A model generated the notes under the pieces. The model was not told where the DNA came from, made no database searches, and was given only the letters and a program-made list of their open reading frames with translations. The position numbers and the translations under genes were made by a program. 64,000 bases of DNA from Maratus speciosus (Eukaryota; Arthropoda; Arachnida; Araneae; Salticidae): positions 275,684,411 to 275,748,410 of the forward strand of contig OZ010786.1 in the NCBI GenBank assembly GCA_963932465.1, given 5' to 3'. Of this stretch, positions 61,627 through 64,000 are shown piece after piece. Numbering within the stretch: position 1 is the first letter of the stretch; each line of letters starts with the position of its first letter.

Positions 61627-61743
61627 ATTATTATTATTTTAATTCAAAATTTTTAAAGCCGATCAAATTAGTCTGCTTTTTGGATTTTAGTGTGCCTGAA
61701 CGGGAGTTGGCGAGCGTAGCTCGTAGGGGGCAGAGCCCCCTAG

Positions 61744-62120
61744 TACATTTAAAAAGTATCTTTCATTTTCGAATTGTTAATATTAATCGTAGAGTTGTAT
61801 AATATAAATCTATCTATACAATATCAACGGTGCGAGGAAATACCAACGGAAAACGAAAATGTATATTCATTACCTATTTCGAATCATTTTGACTTAAAAT
61901 AAACCTTTCTTATGTATATTGCCTTAAGGCTAAAACAATAATAAGAGAAGATTTATAGAAGGTTAATTGAGAGCTAAAAATGGAAAACGCTGAAAGCTCA
62001 TTAGAGGAAATTTTCCAAGAGAGCAAAATAAATAAATAAATAAATAAAAATAAAAAAAGCAATTTAACAAGTTACAACGGCCATTTGGAAAATGATTTTT
62101 TCGAAGACTAAAATTTAAGA
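61744..62120. other. AT-rich intergenic with (AAAT)n
   Basis: It contains a tract of TAAA repeats at about 62027-62050. No gene is recognised. Confidence 0.6.
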
Positions 62121-62340
62121 TATAAAAAATCGCACGGAGTTGATCATACATTACGTACGCCATGAATTAAACATTAACATTCCTGGACCCATCATGAACA
62201 AATTTTAAAAGAAATTTCAGTTTTACAATTTTCGGTACTGTAAATTTTTAAACTTCTACGGAGCTGGTTGTACATTACGTACGCCATCGATTAAACATTA
62301 ACATTCCTGGACCAATTTTAACTGAAATTTCATTTTTAAA
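62121..62340. repeat. tandem duplication of a 130-bp segment
   Basis: ACATTACGTACGCCAT, ATTAAACATTAACATTCCTGG and GAAATTTCA occur at 62146-62220 and again at 62270-62335. The second copy lacks about 20 bases. Confidence 0.7.
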
Positions 62341-62827
62341 CTTCTAAACATCTCACAATATTACTTTTTACACCGTCGTATAGAGAAAAAAATGTACTTT
62401 TAAATGCAATTTGTTTGAAAGCCGTATGTCAATTTGTTTCTGAGTTATTAATTTTTTTGTAGATTTTATTACTATTTTGTCATAGTGGCAACAGAAGTAT
62501 CCATCTCTGTTGAAAGTAAAGGGAAAATACAGATTACTGTATAGACCAATCAGAAAACGAATAAAATGTGGATTCAACCAATAAAATGCTTCAGATATGT
62601 TTTTGATTTCCTACCCTGACAGGGGACAATAACCATTTTCCCAAATGGTTTACTTTTTGTCATAGCGGCAACAGAAGTATTCATCTCTGTTGAAAGTAAA
62701 GGGAAAATACAGATTACTGTATAGACCAATCAGAAAACGAATAAAATGCGGATTCAACCAATAAAACGCTTCAGATATGTTTTTGATTTCCTAACCCCGA
62801 CAGAGGACAATAACCATTTTTCCAAAT

Positions 62828-62829
<2 letters not shown>
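62341..62829 (+). mobile_element. Helitron-5'-related fragment, opposite orientation to H1-H4
   Basis: AAACTTCTAAACATC, TTTACACCGTCGTATA, TTTTAAATGCAATT and a GTGGCAACAGAAGTA...GAAAGTAAAGGGAAA block correspond to the reverse complement of H1 at about 27800-28060. The last part is a direct tandem duplication with a 180-bp period (about 62470-62649 and 62650-62829), containing GACCAATCAGAAAACG and CAACCAATAAAA. It is followed by A41 (62831-62871). No terminal TC or CTAG end is seen here. Confidence 0.65.
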
Positions 62830-62873
<44 letters not shown>

Positions 62874-62923
62874 TCCTTTTTCTGGTTCACGAGATAATGC
62901 TAATCGTATGGGGAGGGATTTTT

Positions 62924-63215
62924 CTAATACCTCGTTTGCATTTCGACATTTTTAAATATATATTTTTTTTGTATTGGATAGCCGAGATCCGTCTCTACAT
63001 CGCACCTTTTTTACTTTTTCGATTTTGGTTGCAATACTTCTTAGAATGATACTTTCATTTTCAAAACCGGTTTTGAAAGAGAAAATAACTCTATAAAGAA
63101 ATATCTGCGACCAGAATCGAAAAAGTAAAAAAGGTGCGATGTAGAGACGGATCTTGGCTATCCAATGCAAAAAAAAAAAAAAAAAAAAAATGTCGAAATG
63201 CAAACGAGATATTAG
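62924..63215. mobile_element. 292-bp near-palindrome (fold-back/MITE-like)
   Basis: The left arm begins CTAATACCTCGTTTGC and the right arm ends GCAAACGAGATATTAG. Both contain the inverted block GGATAGCCGAGATCCGTC / GACGGATCTTGGCTATCC and a 40-base A/T-rich match around TTTTTTACTTTTTCGAT. The core holds the 20-bp perfect palindrome TTTCAAAACCGGTTTTGAAA (about 63059-63078). The arms are about 125 bp. No flanking duplication was recognised. The 83-codon minus-strand frame is a by-product. Confidence 0.8.
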
Positions 63216-63408
63216 TTAAATCTATAGCATTACAGTCCCTATAGCATTAGCTCATGAGTGTCTTCGCCGGCAGGGACAGGAGCCTTAAGCGTTTTTTCCA
63301 TATCACACCTCTTGGGATCTTAGTTCAACACATTAAAATGTAGTAAAAGAAACGCGTTACTCTAGTACTAGTCTAGCTTTCTTTCGTTTAGTGTTTAAAT
63401 ACCTAATA
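63216..63408. other. short unique-looking stretch, nothing called
   Basis: It includes a relatively GC-rich part (CTTCGCCGGCAGGGACAGGAG) near 63260-63285. No frame or RNA is recognised. Confidence 0.5.
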
Positions 63409-64000
63409 CAGTAAAACTCGGATATAACGCTTTTCCTGGGGACCGGGCTAGAAGAGCGTTAAATGCGGGAGAAGGTTTTTGGCATTTTAAAATTGAGAAT
63501 ATTAGATTATCTGCTTTAAATAATGCCGGGAATCATTTTTGTGTATTGTTTAAAATAGAAACTCCACAGCATAGCTACAAAAACGTTTCCTTCATTTAAG
63601 ATATCACAAATTTACACAGTGTTTACAAAGTGTATCATTATTTCAAATCAGAATAAGTAAAAGAATTGTTAGCATTAAAACAAAAGCTACAAAATATATT
63701 TAACATTTCTAATAGGAACCTTTATCCTTATATTAAACATAAAATAAAATTATGAAAAAAAACTAATAATAATATTTTGTTTTTTAAAAAGATGTAACAT
63801 TTGTATTCTTGAGCACCACTATGAGGGTTATAAACTTTCACTTACTGTTTGTAAATTCTGTTTTATAGAAAAACTTTTCGAGTTTCGTCTGACGGGTGGA
63901 CGAACGACCACATAAAAGAGCGTTTTCTGTTTTGGGGAAGCGGCGGTATCTACTGAAACGGTGTATAAACGGATAGTGCTAAAAGCTTCCATTATTTCAG
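63409..64000 (+). mobile_element. pogo/Tigger-like Tc1-mariner left end, truncated by the window
   Basis: CAGTAAAACTCGGATATAACGC directly follows TA (63407-63408), the target dinucleotide of Tc1/mariner elements. The CAGT(A)AAACTCG...ATAACG pattern is typical of pogo-type termini. GAGCGTTAAATGCGGG follows. No transposase frame is visible up to base 64000 and the right end is not in the window. A non-autonomous copy is likely. Confidence 0.6.

Larger units (their letters stand above)
53029..61743 (+). mobile_element. Helitron hosting tandem array, two TIR elements and a Gypsy element
   Basis: The 3' end is unmistakable: GCGAGCGTAGCTCG, then the hairpin GGGGGCAGAGCCCCC and CTAG (61740-61743) followed by T. 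The best 5' candidate is TCTATATATAAAAAAAG at 53029, although the preceding base is T rather than A. Subtracting nested insertions leaves about 3.5 kb with no Rep/helicase frame. 53100-53810 and 56020-56449 hold only AT-rich sequence. The 5' boundary is the uncertain part. Confidence 0.5.

Overview
The window looks like a gene-poor, AT-rich stretch of an animal nuclear genome. The repeat repertoire suggests an arthropod, possibly a chelicerate such as a spider: a Ty3/Gypsy element with a CxxH...CxxxC Gag finger, short-TIR hAT elements, tRNA-derived SINEs, A^T-inserting Helitrons and many homopolymer and (AT)n runs. That attribution is inference. I found no convincing host protein-coding gene, no functional tRNA or rRNA gene and nothing prokaryotic. 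The only long coding frames belong to the Gypsy element; nearly all other short frames are chance frames in AT-rich repeats.

Layout. 1-694: about 2.4 copies of a 145-bp tandem repeat plus a perfect hairpin. 695-9214: a Russian-doll stack. A hAT-like element (perfect 8-bp duplication GAAGGTTG) contains a 2.6-kb palindromic TIR element (935-3578; 7-bp duplication TGGACAT; decayed transposase pieces in both arms). It also contains a second hAT element (5448-9126), which contains a third (6141-8875; duplication GTCTCTTC), which contains a tRNA-derived SINE (7431-7677; 13-bp duplication). 9215-12411: a hAT-type MITE, AT microsatellites, a second SINE and a small 33-bp tandem repeat. 12412-23192: a 5.4-kb segment present twice in direct orientation, nearly identical, with a 26-bp junction filler. 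Each copy holds a ten-unit 146-bp array and a 1-kb fold-back element. 23193-25364: diverged tandem repeats.

25365-49724: a 7.2-kb array of four Helitrons (H1-H4, minus strand) alternating with three 4.3-kb spacers (S1-S3). H2 and H3 are H4-like up to a 15-bp tract and H1-like after it, as expected if the array grew by unequal crossing-over between flanking Helitrons. S2 carries a clean 35-bp inversion through a tRNA-like segment.

49725-53028: assorted TE debris. 53029-61743: a probable plus-strand Helitron (its 3' end is clear) carrying six 327-bp tandem units with paired GCCATTTT/AAGATGGC motifs, two TIR elements with duplicated flanks, and a young Ty3/Gypsy retrotransposon (56883-61626). 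The Gypsy LTRs differ by one substitution and one indel. Its gag and pol frames are separated by a -1 shift, a break in an A8 run inside RNase H and an in-frame stop near the C terminus. 61744-64000: a Helitron-5'-related block with internal duplications, a 292-bp palindrome and the left end of a pogo/Tigger-like element that runs off the window.

The genes do not form a pathway. The content is layered transposition followed by segmental duplication. Several single-base differences lie in homopolymers, so assembly or sequencing error has to be excluded before biological readings are trusted.
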